This document shows, piece after piece, positions 14,867-22,136 of a DNA stretch of 28,752 nt. Below the pieces are notes generated by a model that saw nothing but the letters and a program-made list of their open reading frames with translations, had not been told where the DNA came from and did not search any database. Location: the NCBI GenBank assembly GCA_902489795.1, contig CABUBU010000022.1, forward strand, positions 1-28,752, given 5' to 3'. The stretch is from an uncultured Azospirillum sp. (lineage in GTDB: Bacteria; Pseudomonadota; Alphaproteobacteria; RF32; CAG-239). A program made the translations under genes and the position numbers. Every line of letters starts with the position of its first letter. Position 1 is the stretch's first letter.

Positions 14867-15945
14867 AAAAATCTTCCCCTTACGTTATGACCAGCCGTCA
14901 GATCAACATTCCCTATCTGCTCAAAATAGGGGAAGGAAAAATCGCCAAAATCGGCAAATATCTGTTTGACAAGGATATGACGGGAATTGCCCTGTTCTGG
15001 GGCGAAGGCATGGAAAAAATACTCGGCGGCCGGCTGAAACGCGGACTTGACGAGCACGGCATCGAAATTCTGTCGGAAGATACCGTTTCTTCGATTGCGG
15101 TGGAGGACATTACCGCGGCGGCTTTTTCTCTGCCGGCCGGAGTTAAAGCAGTGGTCGGCGTCGGCGGTGGTAAAGTGCTCGATTTTGCCAAATACACCTC
15201 ATATTTGCTTCGGCTGCCCTATATCAGCGTGCCGACTTCAATGTCAAACGACGGCTTTTGTTCGCCCACTTCGTCGTTAACGGCCGGCGGTGCGCGCAAA
15301 ACCGTCAAATCGGCCATTCCTTACGGGGTGGTGATTGATTTGGACGTGATAGCCGGTTGTCCGAAGAGTTTTCTTTATTCCGGCGTCGGCGACATGATTG
15401 CGAAAGTGAGCGCGCTGTGGGACTGGAAAGCGGCGTTTAACCGCGGATACGAGCGTTTTAACGACTTTGCCTCGATGATGTCTTACAATTCGCTGGATCT
15501 GTTGTTTCTTCGCCATAGCAGCGATCCGGCGTCGCCGCGTTTTCAGCGCAGTCTGGCAACTTCGCTGCTCTACAGCGGCATTGCCATGGAAATTGCCGGC
15601 ACCTCACGCCCGGCCAGCGGGTCGGAACATCTGATTTCGCACGCTCTGGACGAACTGGCTCAAAAGCCGAAAATGCACGGGCTGCAAGTGGGAACGGCAG
15701 CGTATCTCTGCGCCATGCTGCAGGAAAATCCGGAAACGGGCGGCGTTCGCGACATTTTGACAGCCACCGGTTTTTTTGATTTTGTGGCGGCGGATCCTTT
15801 TGATAAAACGGAATTTATCAAGGCGATTGAGCTGGCACCGACGATCAAGGACGATTATTATACCGTTCTTTCCGAGCCGGAGAGTTTGGGCCGGGCGGTC
15901 CGTCTGTTGGAAGAAGACGAAATTTTGCGACGGCTGGTCAAATGA
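14863..15945 (+). CDS. Glycerol-1-phosphate dehydrogenase (EgsA/AraM type)
   Basis: The family reduces dihydroxyacetone phosphate to sn-glycerol-1-phosphate with NAD(P)H; it is central in archaeal lipids and occurs in some bacteria. The 360-residue protein has the nucleotide loop VVGVGGGKVLDFAKYTS (about 96-112), the signature SVPTSMSNDGFCSPTSSL (about 124-141), and a metal-binding triad typical of the family: Asp177 in GVGDMIAK, His in SEHLISHALDE (about 255) and His in KMHGLQVG (about 271). The YGVVIDLDVI and ALWDWKAA segments also match. It overlaps the HAD gene by four bases, so they are coupled, and converges on the next gene with an 8-bp overlap. Its product would feed the nucleotidyltransferase and glycerophosphotransferase genes across the divergent region. 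Confidence 0.87.
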   Translation: MKKSSPYVMTSRQINIPYLLKIGEGKIAKIGKYLFDKDMTGIALFWGEGMEKILGGRLKRGLDEHGIEILSEDTVSSIAVEDITAAAFSLPAGVKAVVGVGGGKVLDFAKYTSYLLRLPYISVPTSMSNDGFCSPTSSLTAGGARKTVKSAIPYGVVIDLDVIAGCPKSFLYSGVGDMIAKVSALWDWKAAFNRGYERFNDFASMMSYNSLDLLFLRHSSDPASPRFQRSLATSLLYSGIAMEIAGTSRPASGSEHLISHALDELAQKPKMHGLQVGTAAYLCAMLQENPETGGVRDILTATGFFDFVAADPFDKTEFIKAIELAPTIKDDYYTVLSEPESLGRAVRLLEEDEILRRLVK

Positions 15946-16987
15946 CGATCTGCCAGGGGCGTTCCGGTGTTTTGAAGGTGCCGGACAAAAGCGCTGCCAT
16001 GTAGGCGGTGACGGTCTTGTTGTTAAATTCCCGGTAAAAGGCTTCGTATCCTTTGCGGGCGGCTTTCATGCGGGCATCGGCATTGTTTTTGTAAAAGGCC
16101 AGTTTGTCGTAAAACTCCCCTTCGCTGCCGTAAAAGGCTGCGCCGTCTTCGGGAATAACGTCGGCAAAGCCAGTCGCGCGGTCGATCAGCGCCAGTTCGC
16201 CGTTGCCGATGATGTGAGCGAGACGGTCCGAACTGTACAGGTAAACGTCGTTGTAGCGGCTGAGGTTAAAGCCGATGCCGGCTTTTTTGAAAGCATCGAG
16301 ATAGTCGGCGCCGTGCAGAGGCGGGCGTCCGCGGAGGCCGCCGAGCAGCCATTTGATGCCAGGTATTTGGTTTTCGCTTTCGCTTAAGATTTCTTCTATA
16401 TCCTTGTCCTTGCCGCAAAACTGGCGACGGCCGGTGTTGGCGCAGAGAAGAACGTCAAAAGGCAGTGTCCGTTCGGCGAAAGCAGTGCCGGTTTCAATGG
16501 CGGCGTCGGCCATGTTGGGAAGATAGGCGACAGGTTTGCCGTCTTTTTTGAACATGCTAAGCATTTTTTTGTCGCCGGTTGAAATCATGGTGAGGTCGAC
16601 GACTTCCAGCCGCTCGTTTAAGGCGTTGACGTTGCGTTTGCTCTCCGGGGTGACGGCATCGCAGTTCCATTGCATGACTTTTATGCCGGGCAGCGTTTTT
16701 CTGATTTTCAGGATGGTTTCGTTTTCCACGGTGTTGGCGTGCCCGAGCAAAATTGCGTCCGGACGGGTGGTACGGCAAAATTCAAGAAGGTGTTTGTTCA
16801 AACGCCAGCGACCGAGGGCGTTCATGTGGCCGAACCCGAACATGCGGCACAGGTCGCGGTCGGCATAGTTGATGACTTCAAACCCGTTTTTGATCAGCCC
16901 GGAAGTGATTTTTATCGGAAAACCGCACTGAAAACAGCCTTTGAGGCGCAGTGAGTTGAAATTGGCGATATGCAGAATGCGGGTCAT
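15938..16987 (-). CDS. CgeB-like glycosyltransferase (GT-B, Glyco_trans_1_2 type)
   Basis: The protein begins MTRILHIANFNSLRLKGCFQ, the first Rossmann strand of a GT-B enzyme. It has DAILLGHANTVENETILKIR (about 78-97) and IKVMQWNCDAVTPESK in the first lobe, and a C-terminal lobe with AGIGFNLSRYNDVYLYSSDR followed by HIIGNGELALIDRATGFADV. This matches the CgeB-like C-terminal domain, in which the enzyme grips the nucleotide sugar. I choose the ATG at 16987 (349 residues); a longer frame upstream reads through the neighbour in an Arg/Ala-rich shadow. It overlaps that neighbour by four bases (ATGA), so the two are coupled. Substrates unknown. Confidence 0.8.
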   Translation of the reverse strand: MTRILHIANFNSLRLKGCFQCGFPIKITSGLIKNGFEVINYADRDLCRMFGFGHMNALGRWRLNKHLLEFCRTTRPDAILLGHANTVENETILKIRKTLPGIKVMQWNCDAVTPESKRNVNALNERLEVVDLTMISTGDKKMLSMFKKDGKPVAYLPNMADAAIETGTAFAERTLPFDVLLCANTGRRQFCGKDKDIEEILSESENQIPGIKWLLGGLRGRPPLHGADYLDAFKKAGIGFNLSRYNDVYLYSSDRLAHIIGNGELALIDRATGFADVIPEDGAAFYGSEGEFYDKLAFYKNNADARMKAARKGYEAFYREFNNKTVTAYMAALLSGTFKTPERPWQIVI

Positions 16988-17673
16988 TTGTTTTTGTTCC
17001 ATAATTTTAAGGTGATGTTGATGTCGGCAATAACTTTCAGCAACGGCTGCAGGATCCGCGGCGCGGCGCCGGCGGCGCTGAAGCGCACGGCAACGAGCGG
17101 CAGTTTGCATTCAAGCGCGATCCCCATGCGGTGATGCCCCTGGTTGACGGTGTCCTTGATGCCCATCATTCTCAGCAGCATGACGTCGAGCGGAAAGTTG
17201 TCGTCGTACCCCTGTTTCATCGAATTGTAGAGCTCGTCGTACTGGCGTTTGCGTTCGGCCTCGTCATAGTAAAACAGCGGATTGCTGAATACGTAGGCGT
17301 TTTCTTTGGTGCGGATGTTGCGCTCGATTTTGAGTTTGCGGATTTCAAGCGGGGCAATATGATATATGTTGGAGGAAAAAATCTTGTAGCGGGCGCGAAG
17401 CGGCTTGACGAAGACGGTGATAAAGTCGAGGCGTCCAATCTTGCTGAAAAAGGCAAAACGGACGGGAACAAAGGAAGCGTTTTCCGCAAGCGCGCGGCGG
17501 ACGGCGTCGCGTCCCGAAAGCAGGGTATCGGTTTGACCGTTCTGACTGTCGCCGATCAGAACCGTGATTTCATCTTTCACGTGTTGTTTCAGGTTCGCGG
17601 GAGTGTCCGCCAGAGCGGCGATGTCGGCGGGTGAGACGGGGTATAGTTCTGATGACAGGCATAGTTCGCGCAT
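16984..17673 (-). CDS. Hypothetical protein with a ParB/sulfiredoxin-like motif
   Basis: A 229-residue soluble protein I cannot place in a named family. The stretch MGIKDTVNQGHHRMGIALEC (about 170-189), followed by LPLVAVRFSA, resembles the DGHHR nucleotide-binding core of ParB/sulfiredoxin-fold proteins, which suggests that fold near the C-terminus. The middle (about 70-150) contains YHIAPLEIRKLKIERNI and FYYDEAERKRQYDELYNSMK, likely helical. Start at 17673 is supported by AAGGAGAAACTT before the ATG and a strong promoter. It is the first gene of a two-gene operon with the glycosyltransferase, so a role in glycan assembly is likely but inferred only from position. The motif match is weak evidence. 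Confidence 0.65.
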   Translation of the reverse strand: MRELCLSSELYPVSPADIAALADTPANLKQHVKDEITVLIGDSQNGQTDTLLSGRDAVRRALAENASFVPVRFAFFSKIGRLDFITVFVKPLRARYKIFSSNIYHIAPLEIRKLKIERNIRTKENAYVFSNPLFYYDEAERKRQYDELYNSMKQGYDDNFPLDVMLLRMMGIKDTVNQGHHRMGIALECKLPLVAVRFSAAGAAPRILQPLLKVIADINITLKLWNKNK

Positions 17674-17694
17674 AAGTTTCTCCTTAACCGCGAA

Positions 17695-17723
17695 ATTATA
17701 AGATGTTGTGCCAAAATAATCAA
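17695..17723 (-). promoter_or_regulatory. Sigma70-type promoter of the unknown protein/CgeB-like operon
   Basis: On the minus strand TTGATT (17718-17723), 17-bp spacer, perfect TATAAT (17695-17700), 22 bp before the start codon at 17673. Confidence 0.65.
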
Positions 17724-17737
17724 ATCAATAATTGATT
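17723..17737. promoter_or_regulatory. Inverted repeat touching the -35, possible operator
   Basis: AATCAA-TAA-TTGATT is a perfect 6-bp inverted repeat in the divergent region, sharing one base with the minus-strand -35. It is AT-rich, so chance is possible. Confidence 0.3.
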
Positions 17738-17777
17738 TTATCAAGCTATTTTTATTGCGTCCGGTCCGTGTTTTCTG

Positions 17778-17806
17778 TTGTACGGGGACTGTTTTTGTGT
17801 TAAACT
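17778..17806 (+). promoter_or_regulatory. Sigma70-type promoter of the 17849 gene
   Basis: TTGTAC (17778-17783), 17-bp spacer, TAAACT (17801-17806), about 40 bp ahead of the start codon. Confidence 0.5.
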
Positions 17807-17848
17807 TCAAATATATAGAAAATATAATTATGAAACGGGAGAAGGATT

Positions 17849-18355
17849 ATGACAGGCGAAGCTGCAAAGAGGACTTTTGGCGAGAGCTTTCTTCTTGAAC
17901 TGCAGAAGGCGGAGAGCAGGGGTTTGTTGTTTGCCGTGGTGGAAGACACCGCCGCGCGTTTTTATCCGCAGTACAATCTGGAGGTTCAGCTCGGCAAGTT
18001 ATCCGACTTTGATTCGGTGGCGGTTTATCAGGACAAGCTGGCGCGGGTGCGGATAGAATACAATGCCAAGGCGGTTCGGGACATTCATCAGCGGCTGGTG
18101 GGGCTGACCAACTTCGGCGAAGACAATTACAAATACAAGGAAAAGATCATCCGCAAGCTCAATCTCCTGATCAACAATCATCCTGCGTTGGACGAGATTG
18201 TTTATATAGCGATGGCTTCTTACATCGCCCGCGGTTACGGCAATGCCGAAAAGTTCAAGTGCGAACTTAAGGAGCATATGAAAGACAACCGTCCGGCCGA
18301 CGGCGTTTCCAAAATGCTGCCGATCAGTTGCGAAGCCGACGTGTGCAGCGTTTAA
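17849..18355 (+). CDS. Hypothetical cytosolic protein
   Basis: A 168-residue protein with no signal peptide or membrane span. A very good ribosome site (GGGAGAAGGATT) precedes the ATG at 17849. It is mostly helical by composition, with charged stretches (KLARVRIEYNAKAVRDIHQR, about 63-82, and YKYKEKIIRKLNLLINNHPA, about 93-112) and two Cys near the C-terminus (ISCEADVCSV). I do not recognise a domain. It has its own promoter and is followed within 30 bp by a terminator-like hairpin, so it is probably monocistronic apart from read-through into anmK. A real gene by codon pattern and signals; function unknown. Confidence 0.7.
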   Translation: MTGEAAKRTFGESFLLELQKAESRGLLFAVVEDTAARFYPQYNLEVQLGKLSDFDSVAVYQDKLARVRIEYNAKAVRDIHQRLVGLTNFGEDNYKYKEKIIRKLNLLINNHPALDEIVYIAMASYIARGYGNAEKFKCELKEHMKDNRPADGVSKMLPISCEADVCSV

Positions 18356-18384
18356 CCAAATTTAAATGCAGCCTGTTTTACAAT

Positions 18385-18416
18385 AGCTCCCGAGGATCAA
18401 CTGAGGGAGCTTTTTT
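18385..18416 (+). terminator. Terminator-like hairpin that contains the anmK Shine-Dalgarno
   Basis: AGCTCCC (18385-18391) pairs with GGGAGCT (18405-18411) around a 13-nt loop, followed by T12-T16, a standard intrinsic terminator 30 bases after the stop at 18355. The 3' arm (GAGGGAG) is also the only ribosome site for anmK, whose ATG at 18417 directly follows the T run. Confidence 0.7.
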
Positions 18417-19802
18417 ATGATTATCAGGACGATCGGCATTATGACCGGCAATTCACTTGATGCCGCGGACGCGGTGCTGAGCGTTTTTGACGATGACGGC
18501 GGCGTTTGCGACCTGGCTGCTTTTTCGCTGCCTTATCCGCCGGCGCTGCGGGAACGTTTTCTGCAGTTGAAAGAAAACATAAAATATTATGTTTCGATGG
18601 CGGAAACGGCGGCCGATCCCTTGTTTGCCGCAACGGTTGAAAGTTATACCCGGCTGGTTGCGGAGACGGTCAACCGCCTGCTGGAAACAAGCGGCGCTGA
18701 CAAAAGGGAAGTTGCGGCGATAGGTTTACACGGACAGACCTGCGACCATTTTCCTCCTTCGGCGGCCGGCGGCAGCGAACCGTACACGCTGCAGGTGGGG
18801 GATCCGCGGCTGCTGGCCGATTTGACCGGTATTCCGGTGATTTACGACTTTCGCTCTGACGATCTGATGAACGGCGGTGAGGGGGCGCCGCTGGCGCCTT
18901 TGCATAACCGACGCATTGCCCGCATGATGCAAAACAAAGGTTTTGACGCGGTTGCCTTTTGCAACGGCGGAAACACAGGCAATATTGCCGTTATCGGCAG
19001 GGAAGAGGAAAAGAAAAATTCTGTCGTTGCCGGCTGGGATACCGGACCGTTCAATCATCTGCCGGATCTGCTGATGCGGGAGTATCGGGGGCTGCCGTTT
19101 GACAGGGACGGCGCTGTTGGCCGCTGCGGGCAGATTCGTCCCGAACTGCTGCGTCGGCTGTTTAACGAGGCGGCGGTTACCGCCGGCGGAGAAAACTTTT
19201 ATCTGTGCCGGCCGCCGAAGTCGTCCGATCCCCGCTGGTACAGAAAGATTTATGACGAAAACCTTTCCTTTGCCGACAATCTGCGGACGGCCGAATATTT
19301 AAGCGCGTACGGCTTTGTCTATAATCTCCGTTACGTACCACCGGCAATGATGCTGCCTTCGCTTTATCTGTTGTTCGGCGGCGGCTGGAAAAATCCGCTG
19401 ATGCGCGGGGATTTTGAAAGTCTGCTGCAGGGGAAAGGGCTGATTTTGCCCGAACACAAGGTTGATTTTGCTGCCGTTTACGACCGGTTGCCGAAAAAAA
19501 CGACAGTGGATTTTGCCGATAAATTCGGTTTTTCCGGCGAATATATGGAAGCGCGCATTTTTGCCGACATGGCCTGCTGCAAAATTCTCAACCGACCGTT
19601 TTCGCTGCCGGAAACAACCGGCTGCCGCACGCCGACGGTCGGCGGTATTTACGTTCTGCCGGACGGGAGTGGCGACTGTCTGCTGACGAAACTGCTGCGA
19701 CGCTGCGGCAATCCGGCGCGGCCGGAAAAAAATCCGTTATTGTGGAGCCGCGCGGCCAAAGGCTGGCAAAAGTCATTTGCGGCAGCGGGCGAGAATGTCT
19801 AA
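18417..19802 (+). CDS. anmK: Divergent anhydro-N-acetylmuramic acid kinase
   Basis: AnmK opens the anhydro ring of muropeptide-derived anhMurNAc and phosphorylates it, recycling cell-wall sugar. Recognisable motifs: IGIMTGNSLDAADAVL (about 6-21, for the usual GTMSGTSLDGVD), GLHGQTCDHFPP (about 103-114), DFRSDDLMNGGEGAPLAPLH (about 144-163), CNGGNTGNIAVI (about 183-194), AGWDTGPFNHLPD (about 206-218, keeping the catalytic Asp of DTGPGN) and FGGGWKNPLMRG (about 321-332). Several are altered and the protein is 461 residues, some 90 longer than usual, with an added segment after about 225. Substrate may differ from anhMurNAc. Start fixed by GAGGGAG. Its 3' end overlaps the convergent eptA-like gene by 30 bp. 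Confidence 0.8.
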   Translation: MIIRTIGIMTGNSLDAADAVLSVFDDDGGVCDLAAFSLPYPPALRERFLQLKENIKYYVSMAETAADPLFAATVESYTRLVAETVNRLLETSGADKREVAAIGLHGQTCDHFPPSAAGGSEPYTLQVGDPRLLADLTGIPVIYDFRSDDLMNGGEGAPLAPLHNRRIARMMQNKGFDAVAFCNGGNTGNIAVIGREEEKKNSVVAGWDTGPFNHLPDLLMREYRGLPFDRDGAVGRCGQIRPELLRRLFNEAAVTAGGENFYLCRPPKSSDPRWYRKIYDENLSFADNLRTAEYLSAYGFVYNLRYVPPAMMLPSLYLLFGGGWKNPLMRGDFESLLQGKGLILPEHKVDFAAVYDRLPKKTTVDFADKFGFSGEYMEARIFADMACCKILNRPFSLPETTGCRTPTVGGIYVLPDGSGDCLLTKLLRRCGNPARPEKNPLLWSRAAKGWQKSFAAAGENV

Positions 19803-21375
19803 TCCGCGATCATAAAGCGACGTTTCCACCCGGCTCATGCCGAGCAGGGTATGAAAGACGTTGTCGTGCGAAAAGGCTTCGGAACGGATTTTGCGCACAC
19901 AGTCGATGTCCAGTCCGTTGGCCTCGGCATACCCTTCGGAAAACCAGAACATGGCGGGAATGTGCTTTTGTACGTCGGGAGCTTCGTCATAAGGGGCGGA
20001 GTGCAGATAAACGCCGTTTTCACCGAGAGATTCCCCGTGGTCGGAGGTGAAGAAAAAGGCGGTGTCGTATTCATCCGACAAGGCTTTTAATTCGTCGATG
20101 GTGCGGGCCAGCATGTGCGAAGTGTAATAAACGGTATTGTCGTATGTGTTTCTCAGTTCGTCCAGCGTGCAGTCCTGAAGAAATTCCCTGCGGCAGACGG
20201 GGCGGTAAATTTCAAATTCTTGGGGGGTAGCGGAGCGCATACAGCGGACCGTGGCTGCCGCGCTGATGAAGAACGACCATGGTCGGCCGGTCAGAACTGC
20301 GGACTTTTTCGGCAAAGTCGGTCAACAGAATTTCGTCGGGACATTCCTTGACGTTGCAGAATCTTTCCTGTTCGATGCGGTTGCAGTTGTCCTTGCAGTC
20401 GGTGTTGTTTTCCCGCCACAGCAGTTTGTAACCGGCGTGGCTGATGATGTCGAGAACGTTTTCGGTGTATCTTTCGCTTTCCGGCTCGAATTTTTTGCGC
20501 GGGTAAGGGGAAAAGATGCAGGGCAGGGAAACGGCGGTGGCGGTGCCGCAGGAATAAAAATTGTCGAAGTAGACCAGTTCGTCCGCATATTTTGCGAGCG
20601 GTTCGTTGGTCGGCCGTTCGTATCCCGAAAGGGAAAAACTGGCGTCGCGGGCGGATTCGCCGATGACGACCACGATCAGGGCGGGTTTGCTTTTCTCTTT
20701 TTGCGGCAGCATTCGGGCGCCTTCGGAAATTGTCTTCAATTCTATCCCCCGGTATTTGGCCTTTATTTTGACGACCGAGATGACGGCGCCGATGTAGTTG
20801 ACGGGGATCAGTGCGTTTTTCAGATGTTTGTGTTCTTTAAGCGTGTCGGGGTTGTGCAGCAGACCGCCGCCGATGATGCCGCCGGCGACGAGGGCAAAAA
20901 TCAAACCTTGCGTCAGCTTGCCTTGGGTGTCGGCTTTCAGCGTTTTGAACGCGATATCGGTTTTATAGATCAGATAAGAAGGGATAATTCCGAGCAATAT
21001 AAGATATAAGACCATTTTAAGATTGAGCAAATCCGCCACTTCATAAACGTCTGTCTGGATAACGTTCATCAACATAATCTTGTCGATGACGACGCCGTAG
21101 GCGTTCATGAAATAAAGCGCGGAAGCGTTAAGCAGGCAGAAGACGATTGCTAGCGGCTTGACCAGCGGGCGGACGAAAAGAACAGAAAGAGCAATGTTCA
21201 GAACAAGAAAAATGCAGACGGCGATCAATGCTGCCGCAACAAACGAGCGGTCTTTTCCGTAAACGGCGTTTATGAACGGTATGTTGTAAGCCGTCATTAC
21301 AAATAAAGCGTAGATAAAATTGAAACGGGAAGAAGAAAGCTGCCAGAAGTATTGAGGTTGTTTGATGAAAGACAT
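19773..21375 (-). pseudogene. EptA-like phosphoethanolamine transferase, frame broken at a C6 run
   Basis: The family moves phosphoethanolamine from phosphatidylethanolamine to lipid A or other glycans at the periplasmic face. Five membrane helices (about 15-160) lead to an alkaline-phosphatase-fold domain with VVIGESARDASFSLSGYERP (metal Glu), CGTATAVSLPC (nucleophile Thr) and FFFTSDHGESLGENGVYLHS near the end. The frame is intact to about 20223, where CGC-TAC-CCC-CCA gives RYPPRI and a stop. Removing one C of the C6 run (plus-strand G20222-20227) gives RYPQEFEIY and joins the C-terminal half. So the gene is frameshifted by one C: mutation, slippage or assembly error. I start at 21375 (AAGGAA 8 bases upstream), not the TTG at 21414. 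It follows hdaA. Confidence 0.8.
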
Positions 21376-21410
21376 TTTTGCGATTCCTTGAAGTGATTGA
21401 TGGCGGGCGG

Positions 21411-22130
21411 TCAAAATAACTCTCCCTGCGGATTGTTATTCAGCGCGGCGATTGCTTCTTTGACGATGGCGACGGAAACGGCGCGTTTGTACGCCAGCGA
21501 AATGTTGTCGATTTCGTTGACCAGTTTTTCGGCATAGGCGAACGAACGCTGCATATTTACCAATATATACCTGACGATATCAAGCGAAACAGTGATCTGC
21601 CGGTCCATAAAAAGCTTGATAATGAGCGCCGAAAGCAGTTCGTCGTCGGGTTCCGAGATTTCGACCGAAGGAATGATGTTCAGCCTTGAACGCAGATCGG
21701 GCAGTCGAATGTCGAGCCGAGCCGGTGCGCGGCGGGATGCGAACAGGATGTTGCCGCCTTCGTTGCGGTAGAGGTTGTAAAGGTGGAACATTGCTTCTTC
21801 GTCGATCTCTTCGTTTAAGTTTTCCACCACCAGGCAGCGGTGGCGCTCAAACAGCAGGGGCGGCAGTTCAAGCGTGATTTTGGCCGCTTCGATCCGCGGA
21901 ATCTGATAAGGGTAATGCGTAAGCACCGATACCTTGTCGGAAAAAATGTGGGTCAGGTGGGTTTTTCCGCAGTTTTCCGGTCCGTAGACGCAAAGCGCGA
22001 AAAAAGGCCACTCCGGCCACCGGTCGACAGCGGCAAAGGCTTCGGCGTTGCATGAGGAAACGATAAAGTCTTCCCGGCCCATGTAAGGGCGGTGGGGAAA
22101 TTCCAAAGACAGCTGATTTTTGCCGGTCAT
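21411..22130 (-). CDS. hdaA: DnaA-like replication regulator HdaA
   Basis: HdaA (Hda homologue) works with the beta sliding clamp to convert DnaA-ATP to DnaA-ADP and so limit initiation. The N-terminus carries a clamp-binding motif, QLSLEF (residues 6-11), then an AAA+ domain with Walker A GPENCGKTH (50-58), a Walker-B-like LVVENLNEEID, and SRRAPARLDIRLPDLRSRLN (about 131-150), the box containing the conserved arginines. The C-terminal DNA-binding domain of DnaA is missing, as expected. Length 239 is usual. AAGGA nine bases upstream, inside the cckA end, supports the ATG at 22130; cckA ends 6 bp before. Confidence 0.9.
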   Translation of the reverse strand: MTGKNQLSLEFPHRPYMGREDFIVSSCNAEAFAAVDRWPEWPFFALCVYGPENCGKTHLTHIFSDKVSVLTHYPYQIPRIEAAKITLELPPLLFERHRCLVVENLNEEIDEEAMFHLYNLYRNEGGNILFASRRAPARLDIRLPDLRSRLNIIPSVEISEPDDELLSALIIKLFMDRQITVSLDIVRYILVNMQRSFAYAEKLVNEIDNISLAYKRAVSVAIVKEAIAALNNNPQGELF

Positions 22131-22136
22131 GGTTTT

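Noticed and set aside
16988..17110. N-terminal extension of the CgeB-like glycosyltransferase frame
   Set aside because: Arg/Ala-rich shadow of the upstream coding sequence; the coupled ATGA overlap at 16987 is the natural start.
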